NCBI RefSeq assembly: GCF_901827155.1
Contig: NZ_LR594659.1
Coordinates: forward strand, 4,340,001-4,404,000
Length of the DNA: 64,000 nt
Reading direction: 5' to 3'
Source of the DNA: Variovorax sp. PBL-H6
Lineage (GTDB): Bacteria; Pseudomonadota; Gammaproteobacteria; Burkholderiales; Burkholderiaceae_C
Of the stretch, positions 9,441-18,366 are shown one piece after another. Position 1 is the first letter of the stretch. The number at the start of each line of letters is the position of its first letter. The notes under the pieces are model-generated. The model saw only the letters and a list, made by a program, of their open reading frames with translations, was not told the origin of the DNA and made no database searches. A program made the translations under genes and the position numbers.

Positions 9441-10436
9441 ATGTTCTCTACAAGGTTGCCGCGCGCGTCGCGCCGTGTTTTCGCGCTTGGACTGGCCGCC
9501 GCGGTGGCTGGCCTCGCAGGCCTCGCGCAAGCGCAGCAGCAAGGCGCACCGATCAAGCTGCTGGTCGGCTTCCCGGCAGGCGCCGGCACCGACGCGATTG
9601 CCCGCACGCTGGGCGAGAAGCTCAAGGACCAGCTGGGTGTGCCGGTGGTGGTCGAGAACCGGGCGGGCGCCGGCGGTCAGATCGCGGCCCAGGCGTTGAA
9701 GGCGGCGCCGGCGGACGGTCACACGCTGCTGCTGTCGCACGACCACACCATCTCGATCCTGCCGCAGGTCGTGAAGAATCCCGGCTACAACTCGGCCACC
9801 GACTTCGTGCCCGTGGCCGGCTTCGCGACCTTCGCCAACGTGCTGGCGGTTTCGGGCGGAACCCCGGCGAAGAGCCTGGACGAATACCTGAAATGGGTAC
9901 GTACCCAGCGCGGCGGCAAGGACACCATCGGCGTGCCGGCCCCGGCCTCGATCCCCGAGTTCCTGGTGAAGATGATCGGCGCCAAGTACAAGATCGACGT
10001 GCAGGCGGCGCCCTACCGCGGCAGCGCACCGATGACGGCCGACATGCTGGGCAACCAGATCAGCGCCGGCATCGCCTCCGTGCCCGACTTCATCGAGAAC
10101 CACCGGGCCGGCAAGCTGCGCATCGTCGCGACCATCGGCGCCAAGCGCCAGGCGCTGCTGCCGCAGGTGCCGACCTTCACCGAACTGGGCTTCGCCAATC
10201 TGGAAGACCTGCCGTACTACGGCGTGTTCGCGCCGGTGGGCACCCCGCAGCCGGTGATCGACCGTTTCGGCGAGGCCCTGGCCAAGGTGCTGGCCATGCC
10301 CGAGGTGAAGCAGAAGCTCACGACCATGGGCTTGACGGTGGCGTACGAGCCGCAAGGGCAGTTCGCGGGCCGCGTGCGCACCTATACGCAGACCTGGGAA
10401 CAGATCATCAAGGCGAGCGGCTTCACGCCGCAATAG
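9441..10436 (+). CDS. Bug/TctC-family substrate-binding protein (second copy)
   Basis: A 331 aa periplasmic receptor. An Arg-rich N-terminus and hydrophobic core (RVFALGLAAAVAGLAGLA) end in an AQA cleavage site, followed by the family hallmarks LLVGFPAGAGTDAIARTLG and VVVENRAGAGGQ. GGAG lies six bases before the ATG. It is clearly a separate gene from the Bug protein on the other side of the LysR gene, as the two differ throughout. No membrane components are nearby. Likely controlled by the upstream LysR gene. Ligand unknown. Confidence 0.9.
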   Translation: MFSTRLPRASRRVFALGLAAAVAGLAGLAQAQQQGAPIKLLVGFPAGAGTDAIARTLGEKLKDQLGVPVVVENRAGAGGQIAAQALKAAPADGHTLLLSHDHTISILPQVVKNPGYNSATDFVPVAGFATFANVLAVSGGTPAKSLDEYLKWVRTQRGGKDTIGVPAPASIPEFLVKMIGAKYKIDVQAAPYRGSAPMTADMLGNQISAGIASVPDFIENHRAGKLRIVATIGAKRQALLPQVPTFTELGFANLEDLPYYGVFAPVGTPQPVIDRFGEALAKVLAMPEVKQKLTTMGLTVAYEPQGQFAGRVRTYTQTWEQIIKASGFTPQ

Positions 10437-10447
10437 GCCGGTCGCGC

Positions 10448-10924
10448 CTAGGCGTTGCTGCCCTGGATGCCCCAGCGCGCCAGGGCCGCATCGTCATCGA
10501 CGCGCGCATCGACCCAGCGCGCGCCCGTGGAGGTCTGTTCCTTCTTCCAGAACGGCGCCTGCGTCTTGAGGTAGTCCATCAGGAACTCGCAGGCCTGGAA
10601 GCTCTGGCCGCGGTGCGCGGAGACCACGGCCACCATCATGATCTGGTCGAGCGGCTGCAGGAGGCCCACACGATGGATCACGCGGGCGCCGAGGATGTCG
10701 AATCGGCGATGGGCCTCGTCGATCATCGCTTCGATGGACTTTTCGGTCATGCCCGGGTAGTGCTCGAGCTCCATCGATGCCACCGCATCGCCATCGTTGC
10801 GGTCGCGCACGGTGCCGACGAAGCTGCAGACAGCGCCGACGCGCTTGTCGTCGGCGCGTAACGCGGCGACCTCCTTGGCAAGGTCGAAATCAGCTATCTG
10901 GATGAAAACGCGCGGGCCGCTCAT
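10448..10924 (-). CDS. moaE: Molybdopterin synthase catalytic subunit MoaE
   Basis: Large subunit of molybdopterin synthase, 158 aa, transferring sulfur from the thiocarboxylated MoaD tail to cyclic pyranopterin monophosphate. Recognisable are FVGTVRDRN, MELEHYPGMTEK, the HRVG segment and the lysine-rich active-site part KTQAPFWKKE. It is the last gene of the minus-strand mob/moe/moa run, 27 bases after moaD, and converges on the Bug gene with only 11 bases between stops. Confidence 0.95.
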   Translation of the reverse strand: MSGPRVFIQIADFDLAKEVAALRADDKRVGAVCSFVGTVRDRNDGDAVASMELEHYPGMTEKSIEAMIDEAHRRFDILGARVIHRVGLLQPLDQIMMVAVVSAHRGQSFQACEFLMDYLKTQAPFWKKEQTSTGARWVDARVDDDAALARWGIQGSNA

Positions 10925-10951
10925 GGCGGGATTGTGGCACCGCGCTGGCGC

Positions 10952-11203
10952 TCAGCCGCCCGTGACCGGAGGGAAGAAGGCCACCTCCTGGCCTTCGCGC
11001 AGCACGGCGCCTTCGGCACTCATGACCTGGTCGAGCGCCATGCGCACCGCCTTGCCGCGGGCCAGTGCGCTGGCATGCGGCTCACCGCGTGCAATCAGTT
11101 CGTCGCGCAGCGCGCCCAGGTCGGCGGCTCGGGTTTCGATGGCTTCGCTGCCGGTGCCGAGGGCCTCGCGCACCGAGGCGAAGTAGCGCACGGTGACCTT
11201 CAT
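10952..11203 (-). CDS. moaD: Molybdopterin synthase sulfur carrier MoaD
   Basis: Ubiquitin-like small subunit of molybdopterin synthase, 83 aa, ending in the required diglycine (PPVTGG) that is adenylated and thiocarboxylated. It begins with the beta-strand MKVTVRYFASVREALG. The start at 11203 is fixed by the upstream gene: the moeA stop lies only two bases before it. moaE follows, so both synthase subunits are made from one message. Confidence 0.95.
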   Translation of the reverse strand: MKVTVRYFASVREALGTGSEAIETRAADLGALRDELIARGEPHASALARGKAVRMALDQVMSAEGAVLREGQEVAFFPPVTGG

Positions 11204-11205
11204 GC

Positions 11206-12453
11206 TCAGCCCAGCAAGGAAGAAAACGGAATGAACTGCACCATGTCCCCGGCCTTGAAGGACTGGCCGGCCGGCGTGTCGATCACGCCATCGCCCCAGA
11301 CCATGGAGGTCAGCACGCCCGAGCTCTGGTTGGCGAACAGGTCGAGGCCACCGGCAGCGTTGCGGCGGGCCCGGAGGAACTCGCGCCGCCGATCGGCTCG
11401 CGGCCAGTCGAAGTCGGCGCGCATCGCGACCGGCGCCGGCGCCACGCGGATGGCGCCCTGCAGCGTCAGCAGGAAGGGACGCACCAGGAGCAGGAAGGTC
11501 AGGAAACTGGAGACCGGATTGCCGGGCAGCCCCGTGAGATGGGCATTGCCGATGCGGCCGTAGGCAAAGGGCTTGCCCGGCTTCATCGACAGCGACCAAA
11601 GATCGAGCTGCCCCAGCGCCTGCACGGCTGCCTTGATGTGGTCCTCCTCGCCGACCGAGACGCCGCCTGTCGTGATGATCAGGTCGCTGCGCTCCGAGGC
11701 GCTGCGCAGCGCCTCGATGGTTGCGTCGCGGCGGTCAGGCACGATGCCGAGGTCGTGCACCTCGCAGCCCAGCCGCACGAGCAGGGCCCGCATGAAGAAG
11801 CGGTTGGAGTTGTAGATCGAGCCCGGCTTCATCGCCTCGGGCGCCACCTCGCCGGGCATCACGAGTTCGTCACCGGTAGAGAGCAGCGTGACGAGCGGGC
11901 GCTTCGCCACCTGGAGCCGGTCGAGGCCTACGCTGGCGGCCAGCCCCAGCCCTGCGGGCGTCAGGCGCTCTCCGCGCGCGAGCACCGCGTCGCCGACGGT
12001 CACGTCCTCGCCGGCGCGGCGGATCCACTGGCCGATCGCCGGCACGAGCTCGATGCGCACGCTGCCCAGTTCGCCGTCTTCCGGCAGCGCGACGGCGTCT
12101 TCCTGCATCACGACCGCATCGGCGCCTGACGGAATCTGCGCGCCGGTAAAGATGCGTGCGGCCGTGCCGGCGGCCAGCGGCGCACCCACGGTGCCGGCGG
12201 GGATGCGCTGGGACACGCGCAGCACCGCGCCGGGCGCGGCACAGTCGGCACTGCGCACCGCGTAGCCATCCATCGAGCTGTTGTCGCGGGGCGGCACGGT
12301 CAGCCCCGAGCGCACGTCCTGCGCGAGCACGCGCCCATCGGCCTCGAAGGTGGACACGGATTCGATGCCCATCTGCGGCGTGGCGGCGGCGAGCAGCCGC
12401 GCCAATGCCTCGTCGAGCGGCATCAAGGGAGGGCGTCTGGGAGCGTCAGTCAT
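11206..12453 (-). CDS. moeA: Molybdopterin molybdenumtransferase MoeA
   Basis: Inserts molybdate into adenylylated molybdopterin, 415 aa. Seen are the N-terminal MoeA segments DNSSMDGYAVR and the central MoCF-binding fold with TTGGVSVGEEDH and LPGNPVSS, then a C-terminal beta-barrel (MoeA domain IV). I chose the ATG at 12453, which overlaps the last bases of mobB (ATGACTGA), over an ATG at 12513 lying inside mobB. The overlap suggests translational coupling. Confidence 0.95.
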   Translation of the reverse strand: MTDAPRRPPLMPLDEALARLLAAATPQMGIESVSTFEADGRVLAQDVRSGLTVPPRDNSSMDGYAVRSADCAAPGAVLRVSQRIPAGTVGAPLAAGTAARIFTGAQIPSGADAVVMQEDAVALPEDGELGSVRIELVPAIGQWIRRAGEDVTVGDAVLARGERLTPAGLGLAASVGLDRLQVAKRPLVTLLSTGDELVMPGEVAPEAMKPGSIYNSNRFFMRALLVRLGCEVHDLGIVPDRRDATIEALRSASERSDLIITTGGVSVGEEDHIKAAVQALGQLDLWSLSMKPGKPFAYGRIGNAHLTGLPGNPVSSFLTFLLLVRPFLLTLQGAIRVAPAPVAMRADFDWPRADRRREFLRARRNAAGGLDLFANQSSGVLTSMVWGDGVIDTPAGQSFKAGDMVQFIPFSSLLG

Positions 12454-12991
12454 GGCGATCCACCTTGTACTCGAAACGGCTCGCGTTCTGCAGGAGCCAG
12501 GCGCCAATGCCATCGACGTCGTTCAGGTCGAACACCGGCAGCGTGGTGGCGCGCGGCAGGCGTTCGGGCGTGTCCGTGGCGATCGCGACGATGAAGGCAT
12601 CGTCGGCATAGCGCGCAGGCCGGGGCGCCTGTCCTTCGTCGGGCTCGCGCCAGATCTCGATCTTCTGCAGGTCGCTGTGCTTGAAGCCCTCGACGAGCAC
12701 CCAGTCCACACCCGCGTCGAGCTCGGCGACGAGCTCGTGCACGCCGAGCTGCGTCGGCCGCTCGAACTCGCGGATCAGCGCGAGCCGCTTGTCGGAAGCC
12801 ACGACCACCTCGAAGGCTCCGGCCTCTCGATGGCGGTAGGTGTCCTTGCCCGGATGGTCGATGTCGAACTTGTGATGGGCATGCTTGACCACCGAAACGC
12901 GCTGGCCGTTGAACCTGAGCACCGGGATCAGCCGCTCGACGAGCGTGGTCTTGCCCGCGCCCGAGAAGCCGGCGAAGCCGATGACTTTCAT
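12446..12991 (-). CDS. mobB: Molybdopterin-guanine dinucleotide biosynthesis protein MobB
   Basis: GTP-binding accessory protein of the MobA/MobB pathway, 181 aa. The P-loop FSGAGKTTL lies at about residues 9-17, followed by KHAHHKFDIDHPGKDT and the switch-like VLVEGFKHS, all typical of MobB. No mobA is in the window. It starts 70 bases after thrC on the same strand and overlaps moeA, making it the join between the amino-acid and Moco segments of this gene run. Confidence 0.93.
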   Translation of the reverse strand: MKVIGFAGFSGAGKTTLVERLIPVLRFNGQRVSVVKHAHHKFDIDHPGKDTYRHREAGAFEVVVASDKRLALIREFERPTQLGVHELVAELDAGVDWVLVEGFKHSDLQKIEIWREPDEGQAPRPARYADDAFIVAIATDTPERLPRATTLPVFDLNDVDGIGAWLLQNASRFEYKVDRHD

Positions 12992-13061
12992 GCGCGGCTC
13001 GAAGGCTCGGGCGGTGTGAATGGGTTCGACGCGGGCATGACGGGGTCGTTCATACCTTCTC

Positions 13062-14477
13062 TCAGGCGCAGTGCCGGACGATGTAGGCCTTGACGGCTTC
13101 AGCGTCGGCCGGCAGCTGGACCACGCGCCGCGGCAGCGCCTCGATGCCTTCGAAGCGCGCAGGACGCTCGGGCGCGCGGCCCAGGGCTTCGACGATGGTC
13201 TCGGCGAACTTGATAGGCAGCGCGGTCTCGAGCACGATCATCGGCACGCCGGGCTCAAGGTGTTCGCGCGCGGCCTTGAGGCCGTCGGCGGTGTGAGTGT
13301 CGACCAGGGTCGCGAAGCGCTTGTCGGTGTCGCGGATGGTCGCGAGGCGATCGGCATGGGTGCTGCGACTGCTTGCGAAGCCGAAGCGCGCCGTCGCGTC
13401 GCCGAAGGTGGGATCGGCGCTCAGGTCGAAGTGGCCTGTCCTGCCCAGGTCTTCCTGGAACAGGCTCCGCGTCCTGACTGCATCGCGGCCGACCAGATCG
13501 AACACGAAGCGCTCGAAGTTGCTGGCCTTGGAGATGTCCATCGACGGGCTGGAGGTCTCGTGCGTATCGGCCGCGGAGCGTACGCGGTACACGCCGGTGC
13601 GGAAGAACTCGTCGAGCACATCGTTCTCGTTGGTCGCCACCACCAGCGTGCGGATGGGCAAGCCCATCGAGCGCGCCACGTGGCCGGCGCAGACATTGCC
13701 GAAGTTGCCCGACGGGACGGCGAAGCTGACCTGTTTGTCGTTGGTGCCCGTGGCCTGGAAATAGCCGGCGAAGTAGTACACCACCTGCGCGAGCAGACGT
13801 GCCCAGTTGATGGAGTTGACCGTGCCGATTCTGTACTTGCGCTTGAAGTCGAGGTCGTTCGACACCGCCTTGACGATGTCCTGGCAATCGTCGAACACGC
13901 CGACGATCGCGATGTTGTGGATATTGGGGTCCTGCAGGCTGAACATCTGGGCCTGCTGGAAGGGGCTCATGCGTCCTTCGGGCGAGGTCATGAACACACG
14001 GACGCCCTGCTTGCCGCGCATGGCATATTCGGCCGCGCTGCCGGTGTCGCCACTGGTGGCGCCGAGAATATTGAGCTCCTCGCCACGGCGCCCGAGCTCG
14101 TACTCGAACAGGTTGCCCAGAAGCTGCATCGCCATGTCCTTGAAGGCGAGCGTCGGGCCGTTGGACAGCGCCTCCAGGTACACGCCGTCCTCGAGCTCGC
14201 GCAGCGGCACGATGTCGGGCGTTCCGAAGATCTCCGCGGTGTAGGTCTTGGCGCAGATTGCCTTCAGATCAGTCGTGGGGATGTCGTCGATGTAGAGGGA
14301 TAGGACCTCGAAGGCCAGCTCTGCATACGGCAGTCCACGCCACCGGGCGAGCATGGCGGCGTCCACCTGCGGGTAGCGCTCGGGCAGGTAAAGGCCACCG
14401 TCGGGCGCCAGGCCCTCCAGCAGGATCTCGCAGAAGCGGCGGCGCTCCGGATGGCCGCGCGTCGACAGGTAGCGCAT
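13062..14477 (-). CDS. thrC: Threonine synthase
   Basis: PLP enzyme that converts O-phosphohomoserine to threonine, 471 aa, the long beta/gammaproteobacterial form. It opens MRYLSTRGHPER and carries the PLP lysine motif LAFKDMAMQLLG, the phosphate-binding ATSGDTGSAA and SINWARLLAQ. The start codon shares one base with the hom stop (TGATG), so the two are coupled. A much longer frame extends upstream through hom but is a shadow of it. Confidence 0.97.
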   Translation of the reverse strand: MRYLSTRGHPERRRFCEILLEGLAPDGGLYLPERYPQVDAAMLARWRGLPYAELAFEVLSLYIDDIPTTDLKAICAKTYTAEIFGTPDIVPLRELEDGVYLEALSNGPTLAFKDMAMQLLGNLFEYELGRRGEELNILGATSGDTGSAAEYAMRGKQGVRVFMTSPEGRMSPFQQAQMFSLQDPNIHNIAIVGVFDDCQDIVKAVSNDLDFKRKYRIGTVNSINWARLLAQVVYYFAGYFQATGTNDKQVSFAVPSGNFGNVCAGHVARSMGLPIRTLVVATNENDVLDEFFRTGVYRVRSAADTHETSSPSMDISKASNFERFVFDLVGRDAVRTRSLFQEDLGRTGHFDLSADPTFGDATARFGFASSRSTHADRLATIRDTDKRFATLVDTHTADGLKAAREHLEPGVPMIVLETALPIKFAETIVEALGRAPERPARFEGIEALPRRVVQLPADAEAVKAYIVRHCA

Positions 14478-15799
14478 CAGGACAGCTCTTCCTTGCGAAT
14501 GCGCACGATCGGGGCAAGCACGGTAGGCAGCGCCTGGAGTTGGACCAGCGCGTCGTCCAGCGTGCCCTCGCGGGTGTCGTGCGTCAGGATGATGAGGTCG
14601 GTCTGCGTCGAGCCTTCGCCGCCCACCTCGTCGGCCTCGCGCTGCAGCACCGCATCGATGCTGATGCCGGCGGTGGCAAGCAAGCCAGTCACCTGGGCCA
14701 GCACGCCGGCCTCGTCTGCCACGCGCATGCGCAGGTAGTAGCTGGTGACCACCTCGGACATCGGCAGCACCTGCAGATCGCTCATCGCGTCGGGATGGAA
14801 GGCCAGGTGCGGCACGCGGTGCGCCGCGTCGGCCGTGTGCAGGCGGGTGATGTCGACCAGGTCGGCGATCACCGCGCTGGCGGTCGGCTCGCTGCCTGCC
14901 CCCTTGCCGTAGTACAGCGTCGTGCCGACGGCATCGCCGTTGACCACCACGGCGTTCATCGCGCCTTCGACGTTGGCGAGCAGGCGCTTTGCCGGCACCA
15001 GGCTCGGATGCACGCGCAACTCGATGCCCTGCGCCTTTCGCTTGGTCACGCCCAGCAGCTTGATGCGATAGCCCAACTGCTCGGCGTACTTGATGTCCTG
15101 CGCCGCCAGCTTGGTGATGCCCTCGACATGCGCCCTGTCGAACTGCACCGGGATGCCGAAGGCGATGGCGCTCATCAGCGTGACCTTGTGAGCGGCATCC
15201 ACGCCCTCGATGTCGAAGGTCGGGTCGGCCTCTGCGTACCCCAGGCGTTGCGCCTCCTTCAGCACGGTGGCGAAATCCAGGCCCTTGTCGCGCATCTCGG
15301 AGAGGATGAAGTTCGTGGTGCCGTTGATGATTCCGGCAATCCACTGGATGCTGTTGGCGGTGAGGCCCTCGCGCAGCGCCTTGATGATCGGGATCCCACC
15401 GGCCACCGCGGCCTCGAAGGCCACCATCACGCCTTTGGCGTGGGCTGCCGCGAAGATCTCGGTGCCGTGCACCGCCAGCAGCGCCTTGTTGGCGGTGACC
15501 ACGTGCTTGCCGGCCGCGATCGCCTCCAGCACCAGTTGGCGGGCAATGCCGTAGCCGCCGATCAGTTCGATCACGATGTCGATGTCGGGGTTGGCGATGA
15601 CGGCATGGGCATCGTTCACCACCTGCACGCCCTCGCCCACCGCCGCCCTGGCACGCGCCACGTCGAGGTCGGCCACCATGGTGATCTCGATGCCGCGCCC
15701 TGCGCGGCGTTTGATTTCTTCCTGGTTACGCTGGAGCACCTTGAAGGTGCCGCTGCCGACCGTGCCGATGCCGAGCAGGCCTACTTGGATGGGTTTCAT
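14477..15799 (-). CDS. hom: Homoserine dehydrogenase
   Basis: NAD(P)H-dependent reduction of aspartate semialdehyde to homoserine, the branch point to threonine and methionine. The 440 aa monofunctional form has an N-terminal Rossmann fold (GLLGIGTVGSGTF), a catalytic domain with GGIPIIKALREGL and GIINGTTNFIL, and a C-terminal ACT domain (about 355-440) for threonine feedback. I used the ATG at 15799 (MKPIQVG) rather than 15835 because the family begins there. No aspartokinase is fused to it. alaA lies 41 bases upstream. Confidence 0.97.
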   Translation of the reverse strand: MKPIQVGLLGIGTVGSGTFKVLQRNQEEIKRRAGRGIEITMVADLDVARARAAVGEGVQVVNDAHAVIANPDIDIVIELIGGYGIARQLVLEAIAAGKHVVTANKALLAVHGTEIFAAAHAKGVMVAFEAAVAGGIPIIKALREGLTANSIQWIAGIINGTTNFILSEMRDKGLDFATVLKEAQRLGYAEADPTFDIEGVDAAHKVTLMSAIAFGIPVQFDRAHVEGITKLAAQDIKYAEQLGYRIKLLGVTKRKAQGIELRVHPSLVPAKRLLANVEGAMNAVVVNGDAVGTTLYYGKGAGSEPTASAVIADLVDITRLHTADAAHRVPHLAFHPDAMSDLQVLPMSEVVTSYYLRMRVADEAGVLAQVTGLLATAGISIDAVLQREADEVGGEGSTQTDLIILTHDTREGTLDDALVQLQALPTVLAPIVRIRKEELS

Positions 15800-15840
15800 T
15801 CGATTCGTCTGGCTGTGGAAGTGGGGCACAAGCACGTCTG

Positions 15841-17064
15841 CTAGGCGTTGCGGCTGCGGTAGCGCTCGAGAAAGTCGGCGATTCGCTGGATTGCCTCACG
15901 CAGGTCTTCCTCATGGGGCAGGAACACGATACGGAAATGGTCGGGCGTCGACCAGTTGAAGCCGGTGCCCTGCACCAGCATCACCCGGGTCTCCTTCAGC
16001 ACCTCGAGGAAGAACTGGCGATCGTCCTCGACCGGATACATCTTCGGGTCGAGGCGGGGGAACATGTAGAGCGCGGCGCTGGGCTTGACGCAACTGACGC
16101 CAGGTATCGCCGTGATCAGTTCGTAGGCCAGGTCGCGCTGGTGCCTCAGGCGGCCGCCGGGGCCGACCAGGTCGTTGATGCTCTGGTAGCCGCCCAGCGC
16201 GGTCTGGATCGCCCATTGTCCCGGCACGTTGGGGCACAGGCGCATGTTCGAGAGCATGTTCAGGCCCTCGATGTAGTCCTGGGCCATCTTCTTGTCGCCC
16301 GAGACCACCAGCCAACCGGCGCGGTAGCCGCAGGAGCGGTAGCTCTTGGACAGCGAGTTGAAAGTCAGCGTCAACACGTCCTTGGACAGGCTCGCGATGG
16401 CGGTGTGCTTGACGCCGTCGTACAGCACCTTGTCGTAGACCTCGTCGGCCAGGATCACCAGCCCGTGCTCGCGCGCGATCGCCACGATGCCCTTGAGCAG
16501 TTCGTCCGAGTACAGCGCGCCCGTGGGGTTGTTGGGGTTGATGACGACGATACCCTTGGTGCGCGGCGTGATCTTGGCGCGGATATCAGCCAGGCTGGGC
16601 ATCCAGCCGTTTTCCTCGTCGCACAGGTAGTGCACCGGCTTGCCGCCCGAGAGGCTCGCGACGGCCGTCCACAGCGGGTAGTCGGGCGCGGGAAGCAGCA
16701 GTTCGTCGCCGTCGTTGAGCAGTGCGTTGGCGGCCATCGCGATCAGTTCGCTCGCCCCATTGCCGAGGTAGATGTCGTCCAGGGTGACGCCGGCGATGCC
16801 CTGCTTCTGGGTTTCGTGCATCACGGCCTTGCGCGCCGCAAAAATGCCCTTGCTGTCCGAGTAGCCGGAGGAGACCGCGATATTGCGGATCATGTCCTGC
16901 TGCACCTCTTCAGGTGCATCGAAGCCGAACGGGGCGAGGTTGCCGATGTTCAGCTTGATGATCTTCTGGCCCTCTTCCTCCATCTGCTTCGCAGCGTCCA
17001 TGATGGGACCGCGGATGTCGTAGAGCACGTTGGCCAGCTTGGCCGATTTCTTGAGCGGTTTCAA
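15841..17064 (-). CDS. alaA: Alanine transaminase AlaA-like aminotransferase, TTG start
   Basis: Class I/II PLP aminotransferase, 407 aa, converting pyruvate plus glutamate to alanine plus 2-oxoglutarate. It resembles E. coli AlaA closely across the whole length as I recall that sequence: YDIRGPIMDAAKQMEEEG, LNIGNLAPFGFDAPEE, INPNNPTGALYS, the PLP lysine in FNSLSKSYRSCGYRAGW, and RLCPNVPGQWAIQTALGGYQ. No ATG fits the N-terminus. A TTG at 17064, four bases after GGAGG, gives the family start (KPLKKSAKLANV). It is first in the run leading to hom and thrC. Confidence 0.88.
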   Translation of the reverse strand: MKPLKKSAKLANVLYDIRGPIMDAAKQMEEEGQKIIKLNIGNLAPFGFDAPEEVQQDMIRNIAVSSGYSDSKGIFAARKAVMHETQKQGIAGVTLDDIYLGNGASELIAMAANALLNDGDELLLPAPDYPLWTAVASLSGGKPVHYLCDEENGWMPSLADIRAKITPRTKGIVVINPNNPTGALYSDELLKGIVAIAREHGLVILADEVYDKVLYDGVKHTAIASLSKDVLTLTFNSLSKSYRSCGYRAGWLVVSGDKKMAQDYIEGLNMLSNMRLCPNVPGQWAIQTALGGYQSINDLVGPGGRLRHQRDLAYELITAIPGVSCVKPSAALYMFPRLDPKMYPVEDDRQFFLEVLKETRVMLVQGTGFNWSTPDHFRIVFLPHEEDLREAIQRIADFLERYRSRNA

Positions 17065-17131
17065 AGTCCCTCCAGGGGCTGGGTGCGCGGGAGAAAACCT
17101 ATAATTTGACCACAGTTCCCGCCCCTCCTCG

Positions 17132-17515
17132 ATGAAGCTCCAGCCCGACAAATCCGATGCGCAGACCCTGACGGCGCATGGTCCTGGCTGGGTGGCGGTC
17201 AACCACGAGCGCATCGAGAACAGCGTGGTGGTGGGCTCGCGCGGCGAGCGCTTTGCCTGGGACTGCAGCCGCTTCGAAGAGCTGCGCGCCGAGCATTTCG
17301 CGCAGCTGGCTTCGCTGGGCGCCGAACTGGTCATCTTCGGCAGCGGTGCCCGCATCCGCTTCCCGCAGCCCGCGTGGATCCAGCCGCTGATGGCTTGCCG
17401 CACGGGCGTCGAGACCATGGACACGGGCGCGGCCTGCCGTACCTACAACATCCTGGCAGGCGAAGGCCGGCACGTGGTCGCAGCTCTGCTGATCGAGAGA
17501 CCCGACGATGGTTAA
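17132..17515 (+). CDS. Mth938/DUF498-domain protein (Xcc1710-like)
   Basis: A 127 aa protein of the Mth938-like fold, related to mitochondrial complex I assembly factor NDUFAF3. It shows WAVNHERIENSVVVGS near the N-terminus, LVIFGSGARIRFP in the middle and the conserved MDTGAACRTYNIL followed by an AEGRHVVAALL-like strand. Bacterial members have no firm biochemical role. It is divergent from alaA and 181 bases upstream of bcp on the same strand. A TATAAT at 17100-17105 could be its -10 box but has no convincing -35. Confidence 0.85.
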   Translation: MKLQPDKSDAQTLTAHGPGWVAVNHERIENSVVVGSRGERFAWDCSRFEELRAEHFAQLASLGAELVIFGSGARIRFPQPAWIQPLMACRTGVETMDTGAACRTYNILAGEGRHVVAALLIERPDDG

Positions 17516-17696
17516 TTAGGAGCGTTTCAAGCTAAAATAGTGGGTTGCGAACCGGGGCCCCACCCAGTAAACGTTCAGGGAGCTGCCCAGTCGAGCAACG
17601 ACCAATCTCCATCGTATCGAGCGCTTGAGGCGTGAGCCGCGAGCAAGTGCCAAAAGCCCGACTCGAACATGGAATCAAACGGAGAAAACAAGTTTC

Positions 17697-18167
17697 ATGG
17701 CGATCGTTGTCAACAAACCCATCCCTGAATTCGACGCCAACGCCACCGGCGGCATCAAGGTATCGAACACCTCGCACCTCGGGCAAGTGCTGGTGATGTA
17801 CTTCTATCCCAAAGACAATACGCCAGGTTGCACGACCGAAGCGATGCAATTCCGCGATCGCTACAAGGATTTCGTGAAGGCCGGAGCCACCGTCTTCGGT
17901 GTCTCCCGCGACAACATGAAGTCGCACGACGAGTTCAAGGCCAAGCTCGAGCTTCCTTTCGAGCTGATTGCCGACACCGAAGAGAAGATGTGCCACATGT
18001 TTGGTGTCGTCAAGAACAAGATCATGTACGGCAAGAAGGTCAAGGGCATCGAGCGCAGCACCTTCCTCATCGGGGCAGACGGCGTGCTCAAGGCCGAATG
18101 GCGCGGCCTGAAGGTACCAGGACATGTCGACGAAGTCCTCAAGGCCGTCAAGACGCTCAAGAAGTAA
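17697..18167 (+). CDS. bcp: Peroxiredoxin of the Bcp/PrxQ family
   Basis: Thiol peroxidase reducing hydrogen peroxide and organic peroxides in the cytoplasm, 156 aa. The peroxidatic cysteine is C45 in YPKDNTPGCTTEA. Position 50, where many Bcp proteins have a resolving cysteine, is methionine here. A second cysteine is C99 (EEKMCHMFGV), a site also occupied in E. coli Bcp. It may therefore act as a 1-Cys enzyme or use an unusual partner. I chose the ATG at 17697, preceded by ACGGAG, because the upstream in-frame extension is not family-like. Confidence 0.93.
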   Translation: MAIVVNKPIPEFDANATGGIKVSNTSHLGQVLVMYFYPKDNTPGCTTEAMQFRDRYKDFVKAGATVFGVSRDNMKSHDEFKAKLELPFELIADTEEKMCHMFGVVKNKIMYGKKVKGIERSTFLIGADGVLKAEWRGLKVPGHVDEVLKAVKTLKK

Positions 18168-18298
18168 TCGCCTGATCGGCAACATGCGTGAGCGTTTGCC
18201 AGCACGCGTTGGCGATGCGCAACGATCACGGAACCTGTCGCAGCCGATGTGCATAATGGTTCCATGCCGTTGAGCTCCGCGACCGCATCCACCGAACA

Positions 18299-18327
18299 AA
18301 GCCGCTTGGGTCTTCAGGCGGCTTTTT
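18299..18327 (+). terminator. Intrinsic terminator after bcp
   Basis: AAGCCGC (18299-18305) pairs with GCGGCTT (18318-18324) around a 12-base loop and is followed by a run of Ts to 18327. It lies 130 bases after the bcp stop and just before phoH, separating the two genes. Confidence 0.75.
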
Positions 18328-18366
18328 CGCTTTCTGGCCCTTTCTTTCCTGCGAGCGAACCGCCCC

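Noticed and set aside
17100..17105. TATAAT between alaA and the Mth938-like gene
   Set aside because: A perfect -10 but no -35 at 16-18 bases on the plus strand and no extended -10; noted in the gene entry but not called as a promoter.
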